A DNA stretch of 64,000 bases from Panopea generosa (GCA_029582155.1 CM055901.1:25825657-25889656); one strand, 5' to 3'; counted from the first letter of the stretch, positions 11,760 to 23,492 are shown. The notes: generated by a model not told the origin, from the letters alone. Program-made: numbers and translations.

Positions 11760-11910
11760 GTTCAAAACGTGTAAATCGTGATTAACTTGAAAATGCCGTG
11801 TTTTAACTGTTGTGGACGCGATACAAAGGTACGACCATTTAAGGTATGAACCAATATCACATGTACTGTAACGTTATTGTGTATGTACCAATACAACATC
11901 GAAGGTATGT
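11760..11910. repeat. Diverged repeat, copy 2 (uninterrupted)
   Basis: About 75-80% identical by eye to 9058-9142 joined to 9565-9650. Together the copies bracket the LINE at 9860-11640. Confidence 0.7.
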
Positions 11911-12448
11911 TTATAAATTTTTATTTTATTCCCTAGATCTACAGACCTACAGTAGTGAGCAAAACGGTATTGGTAAAAAGGGAAGCCATCTTGGATTTGG
12001 TATAAACCACGCGCGCCAGTCTTTGTGATTCAATAAACGCCGTATTAAACGTTCCACCGACACTGAACAAAAAGTTGTTATATACAACAAACGAATATAA
12101 AAATCAACAACTAACTGTTCAACAATTATCATTGTTTCATCATGTCGCATTATATTGCGTGTCTTTGAATGTGACCTGATATTTATTTACACTGTGACAA
12201 TACTATAAAATGGACTATGGAATTAATATAAGAGCCCTGAAGCAATCAATGTCTGACAAACAGGTTGATGTCGCTCCTATATCATTAGGCTTTTATGCTT
12301 CCGTAATGGCTGAATCGCAGTTAAATATTATTAACAGTTTTATCAATTTGTAATGTTTACTTAATTAAACGGTAATAGATCTACACAAACTCTAGAACAA
12401 GTTACATTTTATAAATAAATACTAATTTAGTAATTTATAATCAATATA

Positions 12449-12451
<3 letters not shown>

Positions 12452-12479
<28 letters not shown>
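12452..12479. repeat. Poly-C tract, 28 nt
   Basis: An uninterrupted run of 28 C (G on the other strand). The length is likely to be unreliable in sequencing. Confidence 0.98.
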
Positions 12480-12726
12480 ACATGTGCTCTGAAAATGATT
12501 TTATATATGTCACAATAGCAAGAGAACAGAAATTCCCAGCCAATTCAAATTCCTATCATCTAATATTGGCTATTCATTATATGTGGAATGGTATAACGCA
12601 ATGTGGCATTTAAACTAAGAAATGAATTACATGCAGTTAAAAACTTAGCAATAATACCACGCTTATATATTATTTCATTTAAATGTAACTGTTTATATGG
12701 TAAGACAAATTAGCTTCTGGGTAAAG

Positions 12727-13001
12727 ATTGATTGGTTGGTTGAATATTTAGCGTCATGTTTATGCCATGGAGGGCTAACAGACGATCATTTAACCTTACC
12801 ACTGTTTTCTGGAATCCTGAAAGGTTAACCAATACTCGTACACACCCCATCTCCGCAAGTAACTGATAACTTTTCCATTGAATCAGCGGTGAGAGACGAA
12901 TGCTAATAAAACACAATGTCGTATATCAATCATCATAGAGATTGTTGCCGGGCGGGGATTCAAACTCACGGCCCCTGGCTTGATATTCAGGCGCGTAACT
13001 G
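12727..13001 (-). repeat. SINE B copy 2, reverse orientation
   Basis: Reverse complement of the element at 53046-53337: the GATTGATTGG 3' tail, GGAGGGCTAACAGACGATCA, AGTAACTGATAAC, and the tRNA-like box B region GGGCGGGGATTCAAACTCA near 12955. Confidence 0.9.
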
Positions 13002-13239
13002 ACTTCTCGGTAAAGAAGTCGAAATTAATGTTGTGTATTATTGTTTCATATTCTTATTATTTGTGTTTGTTCTCAATATGCATATTGAATTGAATTGATA
13101 GAAACCCGTGGAAATTGACACTATTGCTAAATTCTATATACATGGTGCAACTACTCCAGTCCTGCAGACTCCCAGTGCCCCAGATAAGAATTGAAAGAAT
13201 AGGGTGAAAACTTTTCAAAATCAAAATAATTGAGTGAGT

Positions 13240-15577
13240 AGCCATATCACATCCAGTCTCTTGGCAACATCGATGTCGTATTTCCTGCTTTGAAAGTAGC
13301 CATATCACGTCCAGTAGCCATATCACGTCCAGTAGCCATATCACGTCCAGTCTCCTGGCAACATCGATGTCATATTTCCTGCTTTGAAAGTAGCCATATC
13401 ACGTCTAGTAGCCATATCACGTCCAGTCTCTTGGCAACATCGATGTCATATTTCCTGCTTTGAAAGTAGCCATATCACGTCTAGTAGCCATATCACGTCC
13501 AGTCTCTTGGCAACATCGATTTCATATTTCCTGCTTTGCAAGTAGCCATATCACGTTAAGTCTCCTGACAACATCGATTTCATATTTCCTGCTTTGTAAG
13601 TAGCCATATCACGTCCAGTCTCCTTGCAACATCGATGTCGTATTTCCTGCTTTGTAAGCAGCCATATGACGTCCAGTCTCCTGGCAAAATCGATTGCGTA
13701 TTTTCTGCTTTTAATGTAGCCATATCACGTCCAGTCAACATCGATGTCGTATTTCCTGCTTTGTAAGTAGCCATATCACGTCCAGTCTCCTGGCAAAATC
13801 GATGTCGTATTTCCTGCTTTGTAAGTAGTCATATCACATCCAGTGTCAACAATGGTGTCGATTTCCTGCTTTGTAAGTTGTAAGTAGCCATATCACGTCC
13901 AGTCTCTCTTGGCAACATCAATGTCGTGTTTCCTGCTTTGTAAGTTGCCATATCACGTCCAGTCTCCTGGCAACATCGATGTCGTATTTCCTGCTTTGAA
14001 AGTAGCCATATCACGTCATGTCTCCTGGCAACATCGATGTCATATTTCCTGCTTTTTAAGTAGCCATATCACGTCATGTCTCCTGGCAACATCGATGTCG
14101 TATTTCCTGCTTTGTAAATAGCCATATCATGTCCAGTCTCCTGGCAACATCGATGTCATATTTCCTGCTTTGTAAGTAGCCATACCACGTCCAGTCTCCT
14201 GACAACATCGATTTCATATTTCCTGCTTTGTAAGTAGTCATATCACGTCCAGTAGCCATATCACGTCCAGTCTCCTGGTAACATCGTTGTCGTATTTCCT
14301 GCTTTGTAAGTAGCCATATCACGTCCAGTCTCTTGGCAATTTGATTTCATATGTCCTGCTTTGCAAGTAGCCATATCACGTCCAGTCTCCTGGCAACATC
14401 GATGTCGGTTTTCCTGCTTTGTAAGTAGCCATATCACGTCCAGGAGCCATATCACGTCCAGTCTCCTGGCAACATCGATGTCGTATTTCCTGCTTTGTAA
14501 GCAGCCATATCACGTCCAGTCTTTTGGCAAAATCGATGTCGTATTTCCTGCTTTTTTTAAGTAGCCATATCACGTCCGGTTATCATCGATGTCGTATTTC
14601 CTGCTTTATAAGCAGCCATATCACGTCCAGTCTCTTGGCAAAATCGATGTCGTATTTCCTGCTTTTTAAGTAGCCATATCACGTCCAGTCTCCTGGCAAC
14701 ATCGATGTCGTATTTCCTGCTTTGTAAGCAGCCATATCACGTCCAGTCTCCTGGCAAAATCGATGTCGTATTTCCTGCTTTGTAAGCAGCCATATCACGT
14801 CCAGTCTTTTGGCAAAATCGATGTCGTATTTCCTGCTTTTTAAGTAGCTATATCACGTCCAGTTATCATCGATGTCGTATTTCCTGCTTTGTAAGCAGCC
14901 ATATCACGCCCAGTCTCTTGGTAAAATCGATGTCGTATTTCCTGCTTTTTAAGTAGCCATATCACGTCCAGTCAACATCGATGTCGTATTTCCTGCTTTG
15001 TAAGTAGCCATATCACGTCCAGTCTCCTGGCAAAATCGATGTCGTATTTCCTGCTTTGTAAGTAGCCATATCACATCCAGTCTCAACAATGATGTCGATT
15101 TCCTGCTTTGTAATTAGCCATATCACGTCCAGTCTCCTGGCAAAATCGATGTCGTATTTCCTGCTTTTTAAGTAGCCATATCACGTCCAGTCAACATCGA
15201 TGTCGTATTTCCTACTTTGTAAGTAGTCATATCATATCCCGTCTCCTGGCAAAATTGATGTCGTATTTCCTGCTTTATAAGTAGTCATATCACATCCAGT
15301 CTCAACAATGATGTCGATTTCCTGCTTTGTAAGTAGCCATATCAGGTCCAGTCTCCTGGCAAAATCGATGTCGTATTTCCTGCTTTGTAAGTAGTCATAT
15401 CACATCCATTGTCAACAATGATGTCGATTTCCTGCTTTGTAAGTTGCAAGTAGCCATATCACGTCCAGTCTCTCTTGGCAACATCGATGTCGTATTTTCT
15501 GCTTTGTAAGTAGCCATATCACGTCCAGTAGCCATATCACGTCCAGTCTCCTGCCAAAATCGATATCATAATTCCTT
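13240..15577. repeat. 58-bp satellite array, about 40 units
   Basis: Tandem unit of 58 bp beginning AGCCATATCACGTCCAGTCT and continuing with CATCGATGTCGTATTTCCTG. Some units carry an extra 18-bp piece (AGCCATATCACGTCCAGT) or lack the CTCCTGGCAA segment. The many short open frames here are artefacts of the repeat. Confidence 0.97.
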
Positions 15578-16505
15578 TTGATTCTGTTGTCCGGGCAGTC
15601 ATTGTCCAAGTGATTCTGTGATCCGAACAGTCATTGTCCAGTTGCGTCTGTGGTCCGGACAGTCATTGTCCAGTTGATTCTGTGGACCGACCAGTCATTG
15701 TACAGTTGATCCTGTGGTCTGAACAGTCATTGTCTAGTTACTTCTGTGGTCCGGACAATCATTGTCCAGTTGCTTCTGTGATCCTGACAGTCATTGTCCA
15801 GTTATTACTGTAGCCCGGACAGTCATTGTCCAGTTACTCTTGAGTCCGGTCAGTCATTGTCTAGTTGATTCTGTGGTCCGGACAGTCATTGTCGAGTTAT
15901 TTCTGTGGTCCGGACAGTCATTGACATTGACCAGTTACTTCTGTTGTCCGGACAGTCATTGTCTAGTTACTTCTGTCGTCCGGACAGTCATTGTTCAGTT
16001 GATTCTGTGGTCCGGAAGTCATTTTTCTGTTGATTCTTTGGTCCGAACAATCTTTGTCGAGTTGATTCTGTGGTCCGGACAGTCATTGTCCAGTTGCATC
16101 TGTGGTCCGGACAGTCATTGTCAAGTGGCTTCTCTGTTCCGGACAGTCATTGTCCAATTGATTCTGAGGTCCGGACAGTCGTTGTCCAGTTGATTCTGTG
16201 GTTCGAAAGTCATTGTCCTGTTGATTCTGTGGTCCGGACAGTCATTGTCCAGTTGCTTCTGTGGTCCGGACAGTCATTGTCAAGTGGCTTCTCTGGTCCG
16301 GACAGTCATTGTCCAGTTGATTTTGAGGTCCGGACAGTCATTGTCCAGTTGATTCTGTGGTCCAGCCAGTCATTGTCCAGTTACTTCTGTGGCCCGGACA
16401 GTCATTGACCAGTTATTTCTGTTGTCCGGACAGTCATTGTCCAGTTGCTTCTGTGATCCGGACATTTATTTTTCTGTTATTTCTGTGGTCCGGATTACTT
16501 TTGTG
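15578..16505. repeat. 32-bp satellite array, about 29 units
   Basis: Tandem unit of 32 bp containing TTCTGTGGTCCGGACAGTCA and TTGTCCAGTT. It starts at the very base where the 58-bp satellite ends. The open frames (repeated SGQSLSS-like peptides) are repeat translations, not a credible protein. Confidence 0.97.
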
Positions 16506-16584
16506 GAAAACTTACCGTATGTTGTTTCACTATAAGCTATTGGTATAATGATCAGCTTTCAGCATGTACCATCAATTATTTCAG

Positions 16585-16695
16585 CAAGACCCAAGCGAGG
16601 CGGACCACACCGTTAACTTCGAAGGTCCACTCGAGAACAGAGAGTGTCGAGATGTTATCTTTCTCATTATATTCCTTGTGTTTGTTGGAGGCGTG
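16585..16695 (+). CDS. CTL1-like exon: N-terminal tail and TM1 start
   Basis: Acceptor ATTTCAG, donor GCGTG|GTAAGT; 37 codons. Begins QDPSEADHTVNFEGPLENRE, then CRDVIFLIIFLVFVGGV. It starts in phase 0, so at least one upstream coding exon carries the initiator Met; I could not find it in the 12 kb to the left. Confidence 0.9.
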
Positions 16696-17025
16696 GTAAG
16701 TCAATGTGGTGTATTTATTGGTTTATATTGAACTTTAAAATTACAGAAAGTAAATACAAAGTAACAGTACACTAGAACATTTTATTTTATATTAAAAAGT
16801 TTAAAATTTACAGTTTAACGAAAATAAAACTCAGATGGCTATATTCATGCAATACGAACTGAACAACGGCACGTTGTCCGTATCTATATGTGTGTTAACT
16901 ATAAACACACACTGTTGTGCATATTGCTTATTTTTTTATAACATACCACTATATAATTTAACATTTTAGATGTATAAGTTCGCATTTCTTCTGCCAAACG
17001 GTAAGAAGGCCCATTAACACGTGAT

Positions 17026-17350
17026 CTACTTGTAGTGGTAGAGCGTCAGACCCAGCCGCGAAGAGTCATTAGTGTCTGGTATATCGCGACGGTGTCTACT
17101 TGAGACCGTATTATATCCCAAGCGGTGCCACACTTGACACACTTGAGTAACATGCCACAGACACATGGTATACTGATATACATGATATATATTGACAGCG
17201 GACCGACCAGACCTAGAACCATTCCCTGAATATGGAAAGCCAAACGAGGATGCTTCTAGTACTCTGTTTGGTATGACCCTGTCGGGGATCGAACCGACGA
17301 CCTTCCTATGCGAGGCGAACGCTCTACCTATATACCACTGCTGTGATTCT
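17026..17350 (-). repeat. tRNA-derived SINE in CTL intron
   Basis: The minus-strand head at about 17345-17265 has box A-like TAGGTAGAGCGTTCGCCTCG and box B GTCGGTTCGATCCCCGAC. The body includes CTTTCCATATTCAGGGAATG and runs to about 17040, where a second tRNA-like block (TAGTGGTAGAGCGTCAGAC) appears on the plus strand. The open frames across it are not a gene. Confidence 0.75.
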
Positions 17351-17399
17351 TTGAGCAAGAAACATCGAGAAATCATTCAAAACATTTATGGGAGTATAT

Positions 17400-18021
17400 T
17401 GGCACTTAACTCTACAAATGAAGACAATTTACAAAACTAATGTTACAGATACAATTTAAATATATAAATATAGAATTTAAATAAAAAGTAAGCAATACAT
17501 ATCAGCAATTATTAAATACACATGAGAAATATAGAATACAAATGAAACAATATGCAATAAACATTTATGAAGATTGAATGCAAATGTAAAAATATCGAAT
17601 ATTGCAACGTTTGGCATGCCATATTGTTCAATATTGATTTAAAAACGCTCGTTTGATCGGTATGCCAGCCGCCCTATTTTATGTGTTTACCACATTTGTA
17701 GCTTTTATGTGTAATTTGCCAATATAATCCCTTTACTATCACATACATTTGTGCTAGCCTCTGAAGGAATTGTTTGCACGGGAAGTTCGAAGATCATAAA
17801 ATACTATTGAAGCCAAGTTTTGAGGTGGAAGTCATTCAATATAATAGTCGGTGTTCATTGATATAAAATACATGTGCCAGTACGTGTAACGCCTAAATCG
17901 TTTCGGGGTCCCGGTGTCAGAAGTCGCATGAATACATACTTATACTGGTTTACCAATGAAGATACTTATCCAGTTTTGTGAAGTAAAGCTGTACACGTAC
18001 TATATGTTTCAAATCATTCAG
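17400..18021. other. CTL intron, nothing recognised
   Basis: AT-rich intronic sequence. The short frame that runs into the exon at 18022 owes its N-terminal part to intron read-through. Confidence 0.5.
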
Positions 18022-18164
18022 GGAGTGGTAACCTACCTCGGCGTGCAGCACGGCAATCCACTGAGACTAGTGAACGGTGTCGACAGCTGGGGCAACGTAT
18101 GTGACCAACAAAATAGCGACATACCGAACGTCAACTTATCTGGACAAAACCTAGAAGGAAAACC
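18022..18164 (+). CDS. CTL1-like exon: end of TM1 and first loop
   Basis: Acceptor CATTCAG, donor AAACC|GTAATA. Reads GVVTYLGVQHGNPLRLVNGV then DSWGNVC. Joined to the previous exon it aligns with CTL1 with at most one residue of gap, which fixes the splice. Leaves two bases (CC) for the next exon. Confidence 0.92.
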
Positions 18165-19047
18165 GTAATATTATTATATTATAATTAGAATTATTATGAT
18201 GACTTTATTTAACAACTGTAATTAATTTAAAGAGTTGGTTATGCATAATATTTACAACGTGTATGAATAGAACGTTTACGTACTGCATTAATTTATATAT
18301 ATCGCACATTTTGCATTAATTATCATATCGTACAAAAAAAAAATTGCTACTCGCAGCTCACATCTTAGCAACATTAACCTCGTATCACTGAGCTGTGGGT
18401 TGGCGTCCAGAAATGCTTTTCACAAAAAAACATACGACACAATTCGTTGTAAACGTAAACCAAAAAATGTTCATAATATTTTTAATGTCCATCCAAATGA
18501 AGCCAAGTTGTCTCCAATCATGCAGACAATTAAATATTTTCAGAACATACAATCATTTTAAATGACGATCAAAATTTTGACACAAATCGGAAAAATTGTC
18601 AAATTGACTTACGTCGATTTTTGTGAACGTAATTTTTGTGAAACGCAGCCTAGCTTAGTACAAACACTTTATCTATGTTTGCCAGTTATTTGCGGAAAGA
18701 CAAGGACTTTACACAGATTCAAACTTAGGTTTTCCTCCATTTATACAAAGAAAGAAATAATACGTGCAGTACCAATAACCGATCGGTCATCAAGGATATC
18801 CGAACAGCGGTCATATTAGATAACAAATTTACTGACAATCTTTTAAAAAAAAACACACAGAATAAAGAAAACAACATTTCAAAACCTGTTTTAAATCTTA
18901 ATGAGCATGTGCAATAGTCACCACCTACTTCGCCATTGAACTAATATAATACAAACATTTAAAACATCTTTCAAATATTTGACCAAATATCAAACTGTCT
19001 GAAGATTCGATCAAATATTAATATAATCTTCTTTATAATATTTGACG

Positions 19048-19215
19048 CGTTGTCCAGTGGTAGAGCATCGAACCCATCATCGGAGTGTCGTGGGTTCGAA
19101 CCTCCGCTACGGACATATGTGGTGTCCTTTGGCAAGACACTTTTCCGCATATGCTTAGTAGGAAGACTTCGTACGTGATTTGTCTAAGTTGCAAGAACTC
19201 GTATCACAATCGAAG
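19048..19215 (+). repeat. tRNA-like SINE head in CTL intron
   Basis: Box A-like CCAGTGGTAGAGCATCG and box B TGGGTTCGAACCTCC at 19055-19108, followed by GTGTCCTTTGGCAAGACACT, a block usual in molluscan SINEs. No clean cloverleaf, so not called as a tRNA gene. Confidence 0.65.
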
Positions 19216-19379
19216 TAAAGTAAATAAGTTAAAACCAATATTTGACCACATATTAAACTGTTTATCTATTTGACCAATATTCAACTGTTCGAATATTCGA
19301 CGAAATAGTTAAACAGTTCAAATATTTGACCAATATTTAGCTGTTCAAATATACGACTGAATAATTAATTGCTTTACAG

Positions 19380-19607
19380 GAAGGTGTTCTTCTTCGACCA
19401 GACGCATTTCACCTCCCTTTTACCGGACAATCCGTTTCCATCTTTCACCGACGACGACGAAGTTATAATCTGTATAGAGAATTGTCCCAACAAAGATGTA
19501 GATGTCCTTACCTATTACAACAACGAGCATGTGAACCTGTGTATATATGGCGTCACGCCCTATATTGACGACAGGAAACAGTGTCCAGTGAGAACAGTCA
19601 GCAAACA
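19380..19607 (+). CDS. CTL1-like exon: extracellular loop
   Basis: Acceptor TTTACAG, donor AACA|GTGAGT. Completes the Pro codon and reads KVFFFDQTHF (CTL1 has KYVFFLDP), then IICIENCPNKD and KQCPVRTVSK. The cysteines are those expected in the large TM1-TM2 ectodomain. Confidence 0.92.
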
Positions 19608-20030
19608 GTGAGTATTGCAAACGTCGCAATTTACTTAATTTTAGCTATACAAGAACTTAAAACACAAAGTTTGAACAATCGAAATCTTTAATTCTGCTAG
19701 AACATGTTAAAAAAAAATAGGAAAAAGACTATGTTTATTATCACATACATTACTGATCGAAACTTGAAAACATCGATACTTTAATAGAAACTAGCGGACA
19801 TGGTCGCTGTGTCAAGATCTGAGAAATATGCTTACCGGTTATCCAAAAATGTTAACCACATCGACCCAGTATGTACATGTATATAAGTTCATGAATATTC
19901 CTAGTGCTGACAACAGTCGCTGTTTACCAAACTAGCACTTTTTCTGCCAAAAGAAACTCCTCATTCTGTTTTTGATTGTCATTATGTATGTATAAAAAAC
20001 AAATTACTAACTTTCATTTCAATAACATAG

Positions 20031-20063
20031 GCCACCAGCCCATAATACAAATAGATGCATCGA
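20031..20063 (+). CDS. CTL1-like microexon, 33 nt
   Basis: Acceptor AACATAG, donor ATCGA|GTAAGT. With flanking bases it encodes Q-PPAHNTNRCI-D, matching the proline-rich stretch before the conserved RC motif in CTL1. Its length is a multiple of three and phases match on both sides, so skipping would also keep the frame. Confidence 0.78.
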
Positions 20064-20143
20064 GTAAGTGATGTAATTAAATAATTTGTCATACTAGTAT
20101 GTTATATACTATACCATATTCAATGATTATTTTGAGTTTTGAG

Positions 20144-20147
<4 letters not shown>

Positions 20148-20174
<27 letters not shown>
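20148..20174. repeat. (TA)n microsatellite
   Basis: Perfect alternating TA run of about 27 nt just upstream of the CTL exon at 20232. Confidence 0.95.
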
Positions 20175-20231
20175 CATGTGCATGTATATGGCTACTGAGG
20201 TAGACTCACCTATAATATATATATATTTCAG

Positions 20232-20346
20232 TGTGAGCATGTTCAACAGGTGCGTGCCTGAAAGCATAGTTTTGTTGGCTAAGACCATGACGTCATCATT
20301 CGCTTCTATAATTGGTTCAGCAAATATAGGCGGCGACATTACTCAG
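20232..20346 (+). CDS. CTL1-like exon: NRCVPES ectodomain segment
   Basis: Acceptor ATTTCAG after a (TA)n run, donor ACTCAG|GTGTGT. Reads VSMFNRCVPESIVLLAKTMT and ends SANIGGDITQ in phase 0. Confidence 0.92.
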
Positions 20347-21020
20347 GTGTGTGCATAAAGTTTATTTAAGCCCCGTGCTCATGCACTAAATACAAAAACG
20401 TAAGTACTCATTATACATACATATGTATATGCAAAATTTGCTCATGTGTGCAAAAATATTTTACTAAGCATTCACATGAATTTGAAGATTTAATCAAAAT
20501 GAACGGAAAATCCAGATAAAGTAATGTTTTGTTTTCAGTATTTGCATGTCTTATATAACAACTGAGAGAAGTATGGCAATACAAGAACATTTGTTGTGCT
20601 GCAATCTTGACCCCTAAAACGTAAAAATAAAGTGTTCTGGACTTCAGAATATTGAGATGCATCATATCTTGAACAGCTTTATGGAATGCTTATATTAATT
20701 ATGGTACAATTTACTACAAACAATTCTGAAATATTGACAAATTCTGAACATGAACACACAATCTATAATTAACTCGGCATCAATGTTGTGCAATTATTTT
20801 AAATGCTCAAATACTTAAAATAAAAGACAACTGAAAAAAAATCCAATCATATTTTAGCTGTTTTTCTGATTAAGGTTCCTAACTTGAAACACATGACATA
20901 TAATAAACTTGGTATCAATATTGTGTAATTTCTTCAAACGGTAAAAAAATTAAACTGAAAATGCGTAAATCCAATCACTATGAAGTTACTGTTCTGATTT
21001 AGAGATTATAAAAGTGGTAC
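20347..21020. other. CTL intron, nothing recognised
   Basis: AT-rich. The stretch GCATTCACATGAATTTG near 20465 recalls the end of the foldback element at 22185, but the match is too short to call. Confidence 0.45.
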
Positions 21021-21029
21021 TCCCGCCTC

Positions 21030-22075
21030 CATTAAATTTGTATCGTCGTCTCTCGAGTTTGTATTTTGATCTTGTTTAGTGGCTGGGCATATGGTACAGA
21101 AGCGGTGTAGTAGGGAGCGTTGGATCCATGTTGAGCTGTTGGTCTCTGTCCGACAGCACCCATGATCGTTTTCATCATATTAAATTGATGTTCTCTCTAT
21201 TCACATTTTTGGCGTTCGTAAGAATCCATCATTGCTTTTTCGAGGTCAAGTCTCTTTTTTTCCAAATCAATCTTTTGCTGTTCAAGATCTATTAATCAAT
21301 CTTCAGCCTTTTTAATGGCACTACCAAAGCCCTCCATGATGAAACCAATTGCAACTTCAAGTCGGCTTTGTCGCACCTTCTTTGCCTTTTCAATTGACTT
21401 CTCTGTAACATTCTCGTCTTTCTTTTACTTTGTTACTTTTTTGTCTTTCTTATTTTCCAAAAAAAGTTCATTTCTTGTGTTTTCTTTTCCTTCTGATCGA
21501 GTTCTTCTGCCTGTTCCTTCTCAGAAGCATCATCAACTTCACTTCATTTTCTTCAAATTTGTAAGTTGATGCCTTTTCACTTTCTGTGTCAACATCACTC
21601 ACACCTTTTGCATCATTATCAATCAACGAACTAGCTAGACGTCGTTTTCTGAATTCTACTATTATAACTTGAGATCATCGAACTAGCTAGACGTCGTTTT
21701 CTGAATTCTACTATTATAACTTGAGATCATCGAACTAGCTAGACGTCGTTTTCTGGATTCTACTGTTATTACTGGAGATGACGCTGGTCTTGATCCGAGG
21801 ATTGTATCTAGCTCTTCAAAAAACTTACATGTTTTTCTGCCTGCCCTTACCACTTTTCTTCAAGATCATTTTGCTTTTTCTGTGTGAATTCTTATCTTGC
21901 ATTGCTCAGGTGTTCTTTTGAGTCCTTTCTCAGCCATTTCAACAGCAATTGTTTTATAAATATTTACAGTGGTGTTGGCACGAGGATTGTCCAATTGTTC
22001 TTTAATACTGCTTTCTTTCCATATCCTTAAAGATGTTTTATTTTTTCTTCTGACCATGAATTACCTCCTTTTTTC
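21030..22075 (-). pseudogene. Myb/SANT-like (Harbinger-type) gene remnant
   Basis: Minus strand. Near the 5' end it reads GNSWSEEKIKHL, then after one frameshift IWKESSIKEQLDNPRA and IAVEMAEKGLKRTPEQCKIR, the trihelix-like Myb/SANT DNA-binding fold found in PIF/Harbinger accessory proteins and in MSANTD/NAIF1-type host genes. Further on come FFEELDTILGSRP and SPVITVESRKRRLASS, then a lysine/glutamate-rich tail. Several stops and frameshifts make it non-functional. A 52-bp duplication inside it repeats the coding sequence. Origin from a Harbinger element is inference; I see no transposase. Confidence 0.72.
21628..21775. repeat. 52-bp tandem repeat, about three copies
   Basis: Units start GAACTAGCTAGACGTCGTTT. 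The first two are identical and the third has diverged (GGATT, TTATTACTGG). It lies inside the Myb/SANT remnant and so arose after or during its decay. Confidence 0.92.
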
Positions 22076-22184
22076 AGCCTTGCAGTTTTTTAAGCTGTTG
22101 TATGTGGACTAATCATCTGAGTGATCATAAGTGACACATATCCATTTGTAAGTCACACAAGTTCTATAAATATCGATTACGCAA

Positions 22185-22668
22185 TCATTTTATAGAATTC
22201 TTACCTAAGCAAAAAATTATAGAGCGTTCACATGACGAGAAATACACACGCCTTACATTTACATATATACAAAGGTTAATTTCCATTTGGTCTCCACTAT
22301 ATGCAAATTTGCATACGGAGTAAATTTACTCACGTATGTAAATGCGTTCACATGACCATATTTGCACCTGTGAGCAAATTTGCATATTTGTAAATTAAAT
22401 ACTCCTGTGTACAAATAGGCGCATGTGTACGGGTCTTTAGTACAAATGCACTGTTTGTACACAGAAGTATTTATTTGCATATATGCAAATTTACTCACAG
22501 TTACGACAGGAGCAAATATGATCACGTTAATGCATTTACATACGTGAGTTAATTCACTCCATATGTAAATTTGCAATTGGTGGGGACCATATGCAAAAGA
22601 AATGTGTAAGCATTTCTGATCATGTGAACACACTGTCATTTTTGCTTACATAAGTATCTTATAAAAGT
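22185..22668. mobile_element. Foldback MITE, about 480 bp
   Basis: The element is almost entirely one imperfect inverted repeat. Outer arms: CTTACCTAAGCAAAAA (22200) against TTTTTGCTTACATAAG (22639). Next: GCGTTCACATGACGAGAAAT against ATTTCTGATCATGTGAACAC. Inner: TATGCAAATTTGCATACGGA against the complementary arm near 22560. The centre also pairs (ACTCCTGTGTACAAATA with TTTGTACACAGAAGT). No coding capacity. Confidence 0.8.
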
Positions 22669-22778
22669 ATTGTATTGTCGCAATTTTGATATAGATCTTG
22701 TTATGTGTTCGTGTTCAAAACGTTTCAATATTTCAGATTTGTTTGTAGTATATTGTACTGCATAAAGGTTCAATAAAG

Positions 22779-22960
22779 CGGGGCGATGGTGAAGTGGAGA
22801 GAGTGTTGACCGCCTACATTAGAGGTTGTGGGTTCTGTCCTCAGCTCAACCCATTGGTCTCCCTAAAACAACCACCAGTACTGTTTTACCCAGAAGGCGG
22901 ACTCGAAACCAGTTTATATAAAATACGAGCTAAATATATACAATTGAGCTAACAATAAGT
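22779..22960 (+). repeat. tRNA-derived SINE
   Basis: Head GGGGCGATGGTGAAGTGG with box B-like GGTTGTGGGTTCTGTCCTC, then CCCAGAAGGCGGACTCGAAA, and a tail near AAATACGAGCTAAATATATA. Confidence 0.65.
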
Positions 22961-23492
22961 TTAAACTATTGCATTGATATATCATTATGTAAACATTGTA
23001 AAAAGATATAGTAGACGGGCCGAGCCTAATATTGAGAGAACTTGTCACGCAACCCCATTTGAAATGAAATATCTTTAAACTACAAACTAATACAGCTGTT
23101 CAAGATATGATGCATATCCGCAATTGTTTTACAGTCCAGTCGTTGCAGTTTTACATTTTGGATCCAAGATTGCAACATAGGCAAATACATTTTAATATAG
23201 TAGAAGAAGGTCCTTCTCGGAATGGCATGGTGCCGGGTCTTATTCCTAATGCTGTTTTATTGAGCATGTCACTTAACGTTTTTTATTGCTCAGTAATGAG
23301 TTTATCAAAAAGCTGCTTATGGTATGTTATGTTGGCCAAAAAGATCATTTTCGCATTTGTTTTAAAGAACAATTTGTAAAATAATATCCTGTGAGCTTTG
23401 ATCGTTCATCTTTCGGCGTCAATATCGAACATGAATTTGTTGAAAAAAAGCATAAATCAGCTAGTGGTAATGTGTGTTTAAAAATCTCATCT

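Noticed and set aside
13240..15577. CRISPR-like regular repeat pattern
   Set aside because: Repeats are contiguous with no unique spacers and the genome is eukaryotic; it is a satellite.
13240..16505. Many open frames on both strands, some over 100 codons
   Set aside because: They are translations of the 58-bp and 32-bp satellites with period-repeated peptides; no unique sequence or gene signals.
16970..17000. A possible CTL exon, MYKFAFLLPN, between a TTTTAG acceptor and a GTAAGA donor
   Set aside because: Including it breaks the phase of the next exon (31 nt after a phase-0 donor), and without it the CTL1 alignment is continuous.
17265..17345. tRNA gene on the minus strand
   Set aside because: A and B boxes are present, but the arms do not pair as a full cloverleaf and SINE body follows; called a SINE head.
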